Of a DNA stretch of 64,000 nt, positions 37,701 through 50,509 are shown one piece after another. Made by a program: the position numbers and the translations under genes. The stretch's first letter is position 1, and each line of letters starts with the position of its first letter. The DNA is taken from positions 6,944,001-7,008,000 of the forward strand of contig OZ176052.1 of the NCBI GenBank assembly GCA_964247055.1. The letters run 5' to 3'. The stretch comes from Paragordius varius. Taxonomy: Eukaryota; Nematomorpha. The notes beneath the pieces were generated by a model. That model was not told where the DNA came from and ran no database searches. It saw only the letters and a list, made by a program, of their open reading frames with translations.

Positions 37701-38254
37701 ATTATGTTTTTACGAAAATTCACCAAAATTTGCAAGAAAACAAACCTTTAAATTAAAACTCTATGTTCAATATCATCGAATTATTTAGAAAAAGGATTAT
37801 TATATCTTAAAGCGAACCATTCCATCATACTTCAAATAAAAGTATTCAACAGAATATCTCAAATTCGTTGCAAAAAATAAGAAAACTAATAAACATATTA
37901 GGAATAAAATTAAGTTACATACCTCATACCTAATGAGAATAGAAAAAGTAAATCTCTTAATTTTTACGGAAAAAAGGCAATTTCGAAATCATATGCCATA
38001 ATAATAAATATAATAATTACGGAACTATATAATTTTCTATTTGATAATTTTAACAAAAAATAACTCTAACTTTGATCAAACATTTATTAATATATCATAA
38101 ATTAATTTTGTTAATTTTTAATTTTGAGGCACCTCTATTTGCAGAAGCCCTGAGTGAAAGAGCCATTAGCCTGAATCTTACGGTGGAATCCGAGATTTAT
38201 AGTTTCGCCACTGCGCGAAAGGCTGCAATCATAAGCGGTTTGATCGATTTTTAA
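34799..38254 (+). CDS. Gene E: small predicted three-exon gene (114 aa), family not recognised
   Basis: Exons 34799-34890 (ATG, MSLGIPLSHRSQRK..., donor GGA|GTAAGT), 36331-36457 (acceptor TATATTTTAG, donor CTC|GTAAGG) and 38129-38254 (acceptor TTTTGAG, stop TAA). Phases 2 and 0 close, giving 345 bp. The product is basic and helical in its middle (KARKLSHFLMRSTYH, VKKFLKSLAPLFAEAL) and ends ARKAAIISGLIDF. It has no signal peptide or membrane segment. An AATAAA lies at 38283-38288. The start faces gene C across the 5S gene. Against it: the first donor touches a MITE palindrome, the third exon has a GAG acceptor, and no homology is recognised. The third exon is clearly richer in GC than its flanks, as real exons here are. 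Confidence 0.45.
34893..35047. mobile_element. MITE family C (hairpin)
   Basis: Inverted arms: AATATTGCCAAATAGCATGC on the left against GCTATTTGGCAATAATTAAT on the right, with an inner stem TTATTGGCT/AGCCAATAA. The outermost paired word is AAGTATA. It begins two bases after the GT of the predicted gene E exon 1 donor. Confidence 0.8.
35775..35837 (-). repeat. Three 21-bp tandem repeats preserving a 7-codon frame
   Basis: Three exact-length 21-bp units lie at 35775-35795, 35796-35816 and 35817-35837. On the minus strand they read MFRDHLK, MFDDQLE and VFKDTLE, an amphipathic heptad. The frame is open from VTYENM to the TGA after YFKCNIS, but no splice signals or gene assignment are secure. Confidence 0.6.
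35907..36115. mobile_element. Solitary arm of the 1.1-kb foldback family
   Basis: Starts CACTGTGTGC and contains TTTGCCGCAAAATTTGTTG, GACGACCTAGATTTGAAATA and a TTGAGAAATTAGATC block, collinear with the left arm at 19843. No inverted partner follows. Confidence 0.75.
36658..37073. mobile_element. TACCCC-family TIR element, short copy
   Basis: Left TTAACACTTCATTAATT next to a GGGTAGTTTTAGAACCC palindrome, right GGGGCTAAAACTACCCC then AATGAAGCGTTAA. The interior holds TCTCAAACTTATTTGCCGCC. It lies in the predicted gene E intron 2. Confidence 0.65.
37112..37216. mobile_element. Partial MITE A copy (right half)
   Basis: Matches 8495-8580 through GCTCTTGTTTTTTTTCCATTC and ATATTTATACC. It ends GGATACATGACTG followed by TA, the same terminus as MITE A's left end. 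Confidence 0.75.
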
Positions 38255-38733
38255 TCCAATTTTATGCATAATTCGTGCAAAAAATAAAATATTAACCAAT
38301 TAAAAATAGGCCAATCTTAGTTTTTTACCGAAAAATGAACAATATCTTTTCAATTATGGGTTTATTTTTACAGAGGGTACTATATCAAATTCTAAAATAA
38401 TTTGTTTGAAAAAAGGTAATTAACATATATTCATAAATAATTAATTTAATTTCAAAAGGCAGTACAAAAGTGGGAGCAGTACAATCGCAGTTTTTTTCTG
38501 AAAATCCAGTACTGTACTGCGAAAAAAGCAGCCTATCTGCATTACTGATTGCTTTCCTTTTTTAATATAGTTTATATTAATGTGCGCTATAAGCTTTTCG
38601 ATATCTAGCAATCATCACAAAAGTAAAAATGTTGTACCAGAATTTAATGGCTTGTAACCATAAAAAATGTTATAAATATTAAATGAACGTTATATTTCCT
38701 AATGTAATATTGGTATAAATAAGAAAATGCCTT

Positions 38734-39265
38734 GAACACTTCGATTCATTAGGATTTTTTAAAAACTAAAGTAGGAAACGGTCCCAATTTGAATTATGCT
38801 TCTATCCAAATAAAAATTATATAAATATGTTAAAATACCTAAATAAAATTTTGTTTTTAAAAAAAGTTCCATGTCAAACTACTTCAACGCCATTTTTAAT
38901 TTACAAAATTTTTGCAAAATATCGTCTTCATATAATTATAAGGTAAAAATAAAGCTTTTATCTGAATTGCAACTAAATAGAAAAATCGGGCTTTTTTGTA
39001 TTATTTTTCATTTTTATCATTGCAAACATGTCACGTTGACTAAATTTTTACCTTTCGGTTTTAGCTTAAAATAAGTAATATCAAGTATTTTTGAATAAAA
39101 TTTTGTATATATTACGGTTTTTTAATGTTATATAAGTGCAAAATTTTGCCATGGCTTCGATTTTTCCATATTTTTTAAAGAATTCAATTTTAAACAGGCC
39201 TGGACTATCTAACTACCCCGATTTAAATCGCAGGACCAAAAGGAATGTGTTGTATCCAGGTTTGA
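38734..39265. mobile_element. TACCCC-family TIR element, copy 3, next to the TEX2 start
   Basis: Collinear with copy 1: GGTCCCAATTTGAAT near the left, TGTCAAACTACTTCAACGCC inside, and GGACTATCTAACTACCCC (39202-39219) at the right. Its right end is about 65 bp before the TEX2 ATG, so it probably lies in or near that gene's promoter or 5' UTR. Confidence 0.75.
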
Positions 39266-39329
39266 GCTTATTTTATTATTTTTAACATGCTTTAATATGA
39301 ATGTATAATAATTTGCTTGATTGGGCTAA

Positions 39330-40548
39330 ATGGAAAAGGATGATTTGGATAAATCTATAAAAGAAACACCACAAAGACCACCTTTGCCTAAAACAATGAC
39401 ACTGGAAGAAGAAAAAAAACTAGGAAAATTTGAAAATTTAGTCACTACGCTGGAACATAAATTTCGACATGATGGTTCCCATTTTCATGATAAGCAACAT
39501 CTATTAAATATAACTACATCATTTTCTGGACTAAAACAAAAACTTGGTAAAAAATTAGAAGAAACTGCTATACATTATCAAAACACTCATCCCGATAGTT
39601 CATTTGGCTCTACTTTAGAAAATTGGTCGCGTCATTTATCGAACGCTGAAACTACTGATGATGTTAAGGGAAAATTTTTGAAAAAAGATCACAATATAAT
39701 AGCAGCATATAATAAAGGCAAAGATGAAGTTATTACTGATACCAGACCTGATACTGATATTTTGGCTGATGAAGTTTTGATTAAGCCTGTTGTTAAAAAA
39801 GATTTGCTTGTTTCGGCAGTTAGGCCATCTTCTGTGGAACCTAACCTGGACAATCCAATAAAAACTGATATTGATCATGCTAATTTGCTAATAACTGACA
39901 CAGAACCTATTGTTGTTGGTGATGAGGCAATTCTTTTTCAACAACTGTCACAAGATACAAACAAAACTGATTTACTAACGCAGAATAACAATCATTCAAA
40001 TCAGGACAAATGTCATTGTTTAATCCCACATGGTTTGCCTTTACCTCATTTTTTATATGCGGTGTTAGAGAGTCGTTTAGCTGTATTGGTTCGTTCTGTA
40101 TTTTCTTACATTATTGGTTTTGGCTATAATACATACCCTTATGATAATTATGATGATACATCATACTCAAATGTTATAAAAAATCGCATCATCTCCCTTC
40201 TGACCCTTATTATCCTTTTGTTAAGCATTATAATTTATTGTATCATTAACCCAAACAATGGCGTTAATACAATTGCACTTGAACTAATTCATGTCACCTT
40301 CAAAGTTTTATCGTTTACAAACATTGTTTCGCTAGCGTTAACATTGGTGTCAGGTTTTATCCTTTGTTTCGTAGCACTGTATTGGTACAATGTTAGTTTT
40401 GGTACAACCTGTTTTAATTTAACCTCAACAAATACCCAATTCCAATCAAACCAACGACAACACTACACGCAATCATATTTGTTAAAGCGTGATTTTTGCA
40501 ACAATGTACCTAATGAACGGACGACCAACACTAATACTATGGAAAAAA
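39330..40548 (+). other. TEX2: TEX2 exon 1: cytosolic N-terminus and double membrane segment
   Basis: This 1219-bp exon encodes 406 residues. The N-terminus is charged and contains a proline-rich stretch (TPQRPPLPK). Near its end are two hydrophobic segments, [17 protein letters not shown] and IVSLALTLVSGFILCFVALY, separated by about 17 residues. This fits a membrane hairpin anchoring the protein in the ER with both ends facing the cytosol. Confidence 0.9.
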
Positions 40549-42088
40549 GTATATAACTTTTTACAAAGTTCAGTAATTTACAAAAAGATATTAAATTACT
40601 CAATATAAATGTTTACATTTAGTATTTTCTGAAACCGATCTCAATAATGAAGCCCTAGATAAACGATACATGAGAAAACGTAATGCCTTCCGTGTTGAAA
40701 TGCATCAGGTAATTTTTAACATATCTTCCATTATACTAATCATTTTTGAGATTTGCTTTTTTACTTTGTTTTTCTTAATGATGATAAATTTGATAATAGG
40801 GGGTTGCATTTGATAAATTTTAAGTTAAAAAATTAATTATGCAATATTTTAAAAAATCGTTTTTAGAATTTAAATAACTTGGATATAACTTAAATTAATA
40901 AGCTAAAATTTTGGAATAAAAAAAATATATTTTTAGCGCAAATAATATAGTTTTGTTTTTAATGTTTAATAATATTATTTTAGATATGGATGAATGAATT
41001 GCCCTACAAATATGATTACGAAACTTATCGGGTTCAACAAACACACAGTGTTTTGGTTCGCCTTGAGGGTTGCATTCTCAAATTATCCAGTCCCAAAGTA
41101 CTTTTGTAACGTTAAAATCTATAAAATTTTAATGCATTAGTTTTTAATTTCTATGAATGGTAGTTGAATATTTTAACTGATCGACACTAAGTAAAAAAAT
41201 TATTTTAACGCTTTTTTATAAAAGATAATCGAGTTTCATATTTATATTGTTGTATATGACTTATATAGAAGTCATATATTTACCATTAATTTAACTTTAT
41301 AATTAATTTTTAAGGGTAAAATTTTAAAATCAATAACAATATTGTTGTAAGTATCCTATTTTTAAAATATTACTCCCTTCAATTTATATCTAATTCACCC
41401 TCGTTTCCTACCGTCTATAAATGAATCTCTTTACACTGTTTACACGAAAGATTTAATTTTACGAATAATTATAAATGACACAAATTATTTCCATATCCAT
41501 TTATAGCGTAATTTACCTAAACGACATTTATGGAATGAACGGGAAATTAATGCAAAAAATTTGACATACCTTTCCCACCGCGTGTTTGATTTAACTGGCT
41601 CCCTAATATATCTTGAACCAGAAGGTATATATATAATATGCATTTTAAGGGTTACATAATAAAACTTAATAGATGGTTAATTTGCAACTCAGTAGTGTAT
41701 GGAAAAACAACAAAATTTTGATTAAACAATTTTTTCCTATTTTGTTGTTTTTTTTCCATAGACTACTGTGTTTCGAATTACCCAACTATAGTTTGAAATA
41801 AGCAACTATTAAAATGTATTGGTTTTATTTTAAACTGAATATGTATTATATTAAACAATCTCTTGCCAATAAAATTATACAAAATATTTGCTGTAGATAT
41901 GCCGAAAAAAGTTTATTGGAACAAAAAATATCCAATTTGTATTCGATTGAAGAGTTTGCCACTTAACAAATACTCGACGCAAGAAACTATACATAGACCA
42001 AAGTTACATTCAAGTATTCAAAGTAAATAGAGTTATTTTTTCCATGTTATATATCTTAATGCGATAACGCATATTGCTGTGCATAACC

Positions 42089-42122
<34 letters not shown>

Positions 42123-45100
42123 GATATATAATTACTTAAACAATTATATTTTTCGAATAATAATTTGAGTCCTCAAAAAGTGCATTTAAAACTAAACTAT
42201 ATCAAAAATTTTCGTATATAAATCTATTTCAATGAATAAAATAATATAAAGAAAATGATATTATTAAATCGACAAAGAAATCAAATCTTTTTGTTACATA
42301 AAATATTCATTCATGTTGACAATATTAACAAAATAAATATATTTTTATCCAGGAAAAAAGGTCTAAACTCTCTAGTTTTTTTTCAAACACTAGGAATATA
42401 AATGTTTTTAAAAATTAACATTATATGTAAGGAATTGACGAAATTGAGAGGTAGGAGGTTTACCTTGTTATTTCTTTAAATATTTGCTTTTTTTTATTTA
42501 TTCATTTTCAGAAACCAGTGAAGAAATGATAAATATGAATGCGACACACCCTGCACCACAAATTGAGATTCAAAATGCCAGCATTACCCACGAAGATACG
42601 GATGATAATTCTTTGCACAATCCTGAAACATTACCCAAAGACCATATGATGTTATATTTGTTTTCACGCACTAATCGGGATAAACAGGAGTGGTTTTGGC
42701 GTCTGTTGCGTTCTGCCACAACCGTACAAACTATGATACCCCCTGGTATCACTGACATGAATGGAATGCCTAATCCAAGGTTATTTTTCTTCTGTGGTGC
42801 TATTTTTTGGTATTTTTGTTATTTTTTTCCATAATAATACTAATTTATTTTATTATTGTTTTATAGAAGACATCGGTATTCTCGAGATGATAGTATGCTA
42901 GATTTTGATAGAGACTCAACATTTTTGCAGCAATCATGGCTTGACAATGATAAAAATGGGACAATAAATAAACCTAAAGTTGATGAAAATAAATTAAAAT
43001 CCACAAACAGTAAAGAAAATTTGGCATCACATGACCATAAAACGGTATTTTCTATATGTTATATAATATATATAATATTTTCCATAAATATGGAACAAAG
43101 CAAATCTTTTTAGTTATATATTTAGAGAAGGAATGATTTTTTTAAAGATATAAATTACTATTTTAATGTCACTAATTTCTTTTAATAACATTTTGATTTG
43201 GACAATTGTTAAAATGGTAAAAAATATACAATTTTATTGATTATAAACTCATCATAATAGGTTTATATTTTAAAAATTTCCTTTGCATTGCGAATAATTA
43301 TTATTTTCCCAATTATATTTGCATAAAATCGAAATTAAATATATCACAAAATGTTTCGATTAATTTAATTTTGGTATAATTTAATAAATATTTCAGGTGT
43401 CACAAATTGAGGATGCAACCAATAAATTGGCGCGTTTATTTAAAAAGCATAGACATCATTCTTCACGCACTCCATCTCCGGATATTGACGGTAAACTTAA
43501 TAAATTTATACATCAAACAATAAACACAACAACACATGACGAAAATAATAATGAATTGATAATAGGTAATATATATCAATCAAAATAATTTGGATAACAA
43601 GTTTTAATCGGGTTATCGTTAAAAAATGTTAGTTTGACGGTAAAATTGTTTGAATTAACATGTTGTATGATTTAAAGGGGTTCTGAAATCCATCACATAA
43701 TCCCGATAAAATTGATATTTACAAATTAATTTTTTTTAAATATGTCTATCTAATTGGTAAGAATTAGATAAAATTGCTATTTTATATTTGCATTTTTGTT
43801 TGAAATCCAATAAATTCCTAAAAAATGCCCATATCTTTCGAATGCGCCGGGTTTTTTGAGTCAAAAATGTGGCCGTCGAAGCCATTTGTGTTGGACACTC
43901 CTGATCTAAATCAAAAGCCAGTTGCTAGGCATGTTAAGATTTAATATAATATCAAATTTTTGTAATTGCAATGACGCTAAAAATATATGTATCCAAAAAA
44001 AACTAAAATTTTTAAGATAATTTACTAAATTTTTTGCTTTCAAATGAAATAATAAACCATTACCTATTTTAACCGTGTACGCGGATTTATAACATTTTAT
44101 ACAAGAGCAAAATATTATAAAAATTATTATAAGAGGACTTAATATACTTATGGACAGGTAAAAATCATTATAACAATCATATATAATGTTTTTTTATCAC
44201 TCACATTTCCTATATTATTACTTTTTATATAATATATTGTTGAAAAAGATATGAATGAACCTCAAAATAAACAGCAGCAACCACAAGTTTTATCCCGATC
44301 ACGATCTCAAAGTTCAAGTCAAAATGTTAAAGAATCGAATTCTCCCAATACACCTGCTGGCATATTTTTTGACCCAACATGCTATCAAGATACAGTTTAT
44401 ATAAATTAATTTTTTTTAATTACTAAAAAAATGCCAAAAACTATATTTTGTATAATTTTTTTAGATATCATATTTTAGAAAAAAAATATTTTTATGTTTA
44501 GCAAGAACTGCGATTTTATTTATCACCATTGATATTTTCCAATGTTTTGGATACAAATATCCGTTTTCCACAATCATATCGGACTATAGGGAGCCATAAC
44601 CCAAAAGATAAAAAGACTCATGATTTGATGGATGCAAAGGTAGGTTATTTTTTTATGTTTAAACTATTTTATCGGGCAAATAAATAATTATTTTTGTTTA
44701 GAAACCTACTGTAAATGGAAACGTAAAATCACATCCCGACAATCAAAACACTTTATCTATTAATAATAATAAATCAAACACAGACTTATTATCACCAAAA
44801 ATAACCACCAATCGTAAACCGAATGATACAACCACCTCGGCATTCAATGTAAGAAAAATTTAATATTCAATAATACGTTACATTTATCATTTGGACTCTT
44901 AGCTGGGGTGTTTATTTTTGTTAAAACGGTTCTGACTCCAAAAAAAATTTTGTTTCGATTCCAGTGTATTTTGGTCAATTGGGTTTGGATTTTTATTCCA
45001 CTTTTCTTTACGGATAGCCTAATTATGTTGTTACAATATGGATAAGTGGCTACAAAAATTAAAATATTGAGCAACATAAAACTAATGTAATATGCTTCTT

Positions 45101-48100
45101 TTTCCTGAAAAATTAAAATATATTTACGAATTGAATTATCATTAGAGTCGAAAAAACCATTTAACCGTTTGTAATCTCGTTTCTTAGCCGTTTTTAGAAA
45201 GTTTTTCTTGGTTTAAATCGGTAAAAAAATCCCGTTAATATTCTAATCCCATCTTGTTTTATTCTCAACGATAGAATACAGAACCAGCGTCCGAAGATGT
45301 GTTGGAGCTTCAAACCCAAATCCTATATTCGAATCAGATTCACAATCAACTCTGTTGGTTGAATGCGTTGGTTGAAAGGGTTACTTGGGATATATTTCAT
45401 CGACATCACATGAGGGATCACATTGAGGCAAAAATAAAGCGCAAGCTTACAAAAGTTAAGGTATGCTTGTAGATTTTGTTGGTAATTAATATTGGATGCA
45501 TGGACATACAAATTAAATTTATGGTCAGTATGGCAATTGCATAATAAGAATTTTATTGAACATATTTTTTTATCCACATATAAAATGCCTTTCAAAATGA
45601 GTGAATTGTAAAAATCATAATCTGCAGATATTTGATTTATTTACTAAAAAAATCCCTAATATTCTCTAACGTATACGCATGGTTATTAAACTCTCTTTTT
45701 TCACTTTTAGTAAAGGAGAAAGGTTTAAATATTATAACTCGACACCTGTAAGCTTTAATGCTAGCATACTCAGGGTTGACAGTAGAAAGGACGAGTCTTA
45801 GGAATTTAACATCCTTACATAGTTAACAATTATCCGTTAAGTTCATCTTGAAAAATATTAATGAACAAATTTATATCATTGTTGTCACATAGCTGCCATA
45901 TTTTATTGAACCACTCACGCTCAAAAGTTTTGATACTGGGAGTGCTTTACCAACCCTTAACTTAGCAAGCAAACCCTGGACCGATGAACGAGGTATTTGG
46001 TGGGAATGTCTCGTTAGTTATGAAGCACCTTCTGGACCATTACTTTTAAATTCTAATACAACCACTAATAGCAATAATAATAATCAAAATAATAATGCGA
46101 CTTCTAGCATAAGTACAAAATTAGGTCTCAAATTCGGTGGGAATGCTGCCAAGAATTCTACAACGACAGAAAATGTCTCAATAAAAAATTTGGTTTCAAA
46201 AGATAATCCAAATGTAGCATTGGACAAGGATGCCACGACTAAGTTACTTGGTAGCAAGGCTAACGTGCCTGATAAAAATACAACCAATAATGGTATATTT
46301 TTTGGTTTTTATCTGCTTAACAGATTTTCTTTTATTTAAAACATATTCTAAGTTTCAGTTGTCTCTTAACTAGTTTTATTAAAAACTTTAAACCTACCTA
46401 TATAATGAATATAAATTAAAAAACATTAAAATTGGGCGAATGTTTTAATAAAGTAAAAATTCTACATGGATATACATATATATATATATGTATATAGCTC
46501 CCTCTTCCAAATCAACCGCTGCTAAACTATTTCACGGGCCATCTATTACACTCAGTACCAAGATTAATCTCATGAAATTAAAACAACAACACGGTGGCGG
46601 CACGAATGATACTTGTTCTGCCATTGGAAAGGAGTCATCTATACCAAATTATGATTCCTCTATATCTGATGATGATAGTATAACTAGCATGAATAATGTA
46701 GACGTCCCTTTACTTAATAATGAACAACAAAACGTTGTGTTTGAATTACAATCCATGCGTCAAATGCGATCAAAAAAATTCCCGGCTCCTCCCCTAACCA
46801 AAGATGGGCGTAAAAGGAAACGGTAGTTTTTTAATGCAGAATTATCAAAACTTGTAATAATTATCTCGTTTTTATCTTTAACTTTAAGTTTGGATTTTTG
46901 ACAGCTTTTCATTTATTATAATGTGTATCGAATTTAATAAGTTTTTTGTATATAAATTAAAATTAAGGTTATAAGAGCTAAAAAATCTAATGTCATTATC
47001 ATTATTAAACCATTATTTTGTGGATTAATTTATAATTTTAGGTTGAAAATAGTTAGAGATGTCGATTGTCAACACATATATTTTATTATAATGATAGAGT
47101 CAAGAAGAATAATAACAAGGATAAAATATAGTTTTTCTTATTATTAAAATCTTAGTCTTATACTTTTTCTCATTTTAATTTACTGTATTACTTTATTTAT
47201 TCGAATTTAGAACATGGGCTGAAAAAGGTTCGGATTCTGAAGATACCCCAGAATCTTCTTCAGAGGGTGAATCATTGCCATCTACGCCCAAAAGTGGAGC
47301 TTACCATAAAAAGTACGATTTTATCATACAATTACATTTTTATATGATTGCACTATTATATTAAATATTGCTACGGTTGAATCATTCGACGGTTATATAG
47401 TCATAATTAAAAGTGTTTATTACGAAATTACATAACTATAAAATAAAGGTAATAAAATTAAATAGAATGTAAAAAATGTATGATTAATTTTTGTATTATA
47501 ATAACCGCTAAAGAATAATTTGGTTATTGTTATAAACATATAATTTGTGGATGATGCATGTTTAATTTTTATATCGTTTGGAAATCCAAGTTTACTTATA
47601 ATATATTTAATTTTGGCTTTTTATGCGTTGATATTATCATTATATTTGCGTGGGCATTCAAAATAGTTAATTTATTTTATCTATAGAATTACAGATCTAA
47701 CAAAATCACCAATTAGACCACGTACATCATTAACATTGGATGATATCAATTTTGATAGAAATGAAAAATTTGGTTTTGATGAAACTTCTCCATTCGTTAA
47801 AAAACCCGATTCCCCAACCAAAAAAGAAATCGCTGAGAAAATAACTGAAATCCATGTTGTGAACGAAAACAAGGGAAAGAAAATACTCAAAATGGTGGAC
47901 AAATTAGCCACTTCAAAGTACATATATTTTAAATGGTTCGATTTAGGTATCTCCTATTGGATTAATTTAAAATTTATGATTATGATTTTTTTAGTTGCTT
48001 CTTAAAAATTATAATGTTTGAATCCTTCCAAAAAATTGGAGAAGCTGGTAATAATATAAAAACCAATTTACATACTTTATCCAAACAATTTCTAATTTTA

Positions 48101-49859
48101 TGGACTATATAAAATGCTCGACATCTATTATTTTCGATATTTGCATTTTTTATCGAATAGCGAAACGATAATATACGACATTACCCTAACACACTCATAC
48201 TAAAATTTTGTCCAAATAACGAATTTTTTTTGTTGGATCAAAATATATTTATATCAATAGGCTAATTAAAAAATTTACAGTTAATAATATCCGTTTTTCT
48301 TGCACAAATATTTTTGAATTTTATATATTGCCCTATATTATAAATGCTAATTGATTGTAACCTTGTGCCCAAGTTGTTAGGAGAAATGTTTTGGTTATGT
48401 AAATTGCACAAATTTATATTTTATTTATACGCTCATTAAAGATAGTAAATATAGACGAAATAGCGATATTAATATTTGTAATGATGTTTACACACACAGA
48501 TATTTCCAACAAGCGACCGATATGAAATACATAAAAAAGGGTATGGTTGCCGTATCAAATACTCCACTTGATCTCAATATCCAATTATTGCGTTTGGAAG
48601 GAATCGTTGTTTTTAATTTACCTAATCCTCCATCTGATCGCCTTTGGTATATAATTTTTTTCAATATCTTTTATCAGATTTTTCGGATATATTTAAAAGA
48701 AATGGTAATATTATATTGTAAAAAGGATACTAACTGTGAAATTAATTTATTTCTTTGAAATGATGAGGTGATTAACACTGACATTTATATTTTCAGTTAA
48801 TATTTGCTTATGATAAATTCATTAAGGTTTATATTTGCTATTACTTGATTTCTATCTGAGCAATCTAATCATATTTTACAAAAATGGTGCTGAAACATAG
48901 TTTTATCAAATTCCAGATTGTCAACTATTAAAAACCATATTTTAAACTAATAGTTTTTTGAATGCGTATAATTTTATAAAGACATGATTATTAAATCTTA
49001 GCTTTTTTAAAGTAAACCTGATTAATCGATTCATATAAAATATCTGATAATCTATTTATTTATAATATTTTAGGTATTTTATTAAAAAATAAAAAATTTA
49101 TTACAAAGATTCTTTTAATTCTTGACATTCATTTTTTGAAAAGCTGGTGTGTGGTTAGTATATCTAAAGTATTTTCAACTCAAACTTTGCACACTATTTA
49201 TTTTAAATATTAGGTATGGGTTTAAACCTAACCCTTTGCTCAAAGTTTCTGCCCAGCCGAAATTGGGTGCCAAATTTGTCAACATTTCACAGATTATTGA
49301 GTGGATTCAAAATACATTAACCAAAGAATTTGATGTAATCATACTATATCAATTATTTTTATCTTTATATCACATTAAATATCTGGTTAGTTTTACTATA
49401 ATTCGGGATTTTAGTTTTTATTGTTCTCTTATGTATATTCATTTTAATCATTTTTTAAAAGAGTTTGTGCAGAGCGTTTTATATTATATTATTTTTGTTT
49501 CAAATTCGTAGTAGGCGGCTACTTTTTTTAATATACCATTTCAAATTCACTCATGAACAATTCAAATTCACCCACATCATTTTTTTGGTTAAAATAACTC
49601 ATCATTATTATGAAATTTTATGGCGTAGTCTGTTATTTTTTTGTATATGTTTATTCTAAACGAAATTTTACTTTTAAAAATATAGCTGATTTTTAGTATT
49701 CAAAAACGCAATTTATTTTAGAGTAAATTTATATTCTTCGTATTAAAAGTTATCTATGTTGACAACTAAAAAATATTTGTCTTTTAGAAACTGCTTGTTT
49801 TACCAAACATGGATGATGTTATTATACCCATAATGAATTCTGGTCAAATTAATCCCTGA
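39330..49859 (+). CDS. TEX2: TEX2-type PH/SMP-domain lipid-transfer protein, complete, 19 coding exons
   Basis: Exons: 39330-40548, 40623-40708, 40984-41097, 41507-41624, 41897-42022, 42512-42779, 42867-43044, 43397-43565, 44249-44394, 44502-44639, 44702-44848, 45275-45460, 45893-46292, 46498-46822, 47211-47312, 47687-47917, 48500-48646, 49214-49334, 49788-49859. All are GT-AG and in phase: 1430 codons plus TGA. A TAA directly precedes the ATG. Order of parts: a polar N-terminal region, two membrane helices (about residues 285-306 and 324-355), a PH-like region (about 436-645), an Asn/Ser-rich linker and a C-terminal SMP domain (from about 930). Family words include THSVLVRLEG, WNKKYPICIRL, LYLFSRTNRDKQEWFWRLL, CWLNALVERVTWDIF, PPSDRLW and LPNMDDV. 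TEX2 proteins sit in the ER membrane and transfer lipid at contact sites through the SMP tube. Poly-Asn/Ser insertions make it longer than vertebrate TEX2. Exon 9 has a weak acceptor (TGAAAAAG), and exon 8 has an alternative in-phase donor near 43490. Confidence 0.95.
41637..41822. mobile_element. MITE family B copy in TEX2 intron 4
   Basis: The hairpin opens ATGCATTTTAAGGGTTACAT and closes with CCCAACTATAGTTTGAAATA then AGCAACTATTAAAATGTATT. It is related to 8597-8731, with an inserted centre carrying opposed AAAACAACAAAATT and TTTTGTTGTTTTT arms. Confidence 0.75.
42091..42119. repeat. (TA)n microsatellite in TEX2 intron 5
   Basis: About 14 TA units. Confidence 0.95.
45275..49859 (+). other. 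TEX2: TEX2 SMP domain (exons 12-19), interrupted by low-complexity insert
   Basis: The SMP domain begins with NQLCWLNALVERVTWDIF (exon 12) and continues with LPYFIEPLTLKSFDTG and WWECLVSYE (exon 13). After a long Asn/Ser/Lys-rich insertion it resumes with STKINLMKL (exon 14). A second acidic linker follows (exons 15-16), then MVDKLATSKYFQQA, VVFNLPNPPSDRLWYGFKP, KLGAKFVNI, IIEWIQNTL and LPNMDDVIIPIM (exons 16-19). These words follow the order of the TEX2 SMP domain, so the fold is probably kept with loops expanded. Confidence 0.9.
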
Positions 49860-49956
49860 TTTACAATATATATCATATGCAATACAATGTACGGCATTCC
49901 TTCTTATGGTTTTGTGGTCATTTAAATATTTATGCAATATTATATTGAATATATAT

Positions 49957-49962
49957 AATAAA
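49957..49962 (+). terminator. Candidate TEX2 poly(A) signal
   Basis: AATAAA about 100 bp after the TEX2 stop codon, in an A-rich context. It is the nearest canonical hexamer. Confidence 0.5.
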
Positions 49963-50509
49963 AAAAATATTAGTAATTTATGGTTTCATCATAATTAGCT
50001 AAATTTTTTAAAATCATATTTTAACCTATATAAATATTAATAATGTATTTGTATCGTATATTACATATATATTTATATTTTTAATAAATGTAACACAAAA
50101 TTCCTCAACATACCAAAACTATAGCTAATTATTAAAATAAATTGTTGACCTCTTATATAAATTTGTTGGAATAATTGATTATTTTTGCAACTTTTTTATT
50201 GAGCCCAATTATAAAATTTTTGAATTATTTATCCGGGATCCTATAATATGTAATAACGCTATAGTTACCATGTTTCAAATTAACAATTATTCAATCCTTC
50301 AAAATAACACAATAAATAGTATCGATAATTACTGTAAAAATAAAAGATATAAAGACAAATGAACACTTTATGTCAAATACGCATCAATTTATCAATTATA
50401 ATGTGAAAATTATCGCTTAGGTTTTTTTAATATTATCGGCCCTAATATTTGCGCACAATTTATAGTATAATGAAGCGTGATTATTACCCAATAGGCCCTC
50501 TCTCTCAAT

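Larger units (their letters stand above)
40984..42779 (+). other. TEX2: TEX2 PH-like region (exons 3-6)
   Basis: Exons 3-6 encode IWMNELPYKYD, THSVLVRLEGCILKLS, LPKRHLWNE, VFDLTGSLIYLEPE, WNKKYPICIRL and DHMMLYLFSRTNRDKQEWFW. Strand-rich segments followed by a final amphipathic helix with a Trp are the usual layout of the TEX2 PH-like domain. Confidence 0.85.

Noticed and set aside
38455-38560. Small palindrome around GTACTGTACTGCG
   Set aside because: The arms are too imperfect to define element ends. It may be a MITE fragment, but this is not supportable.
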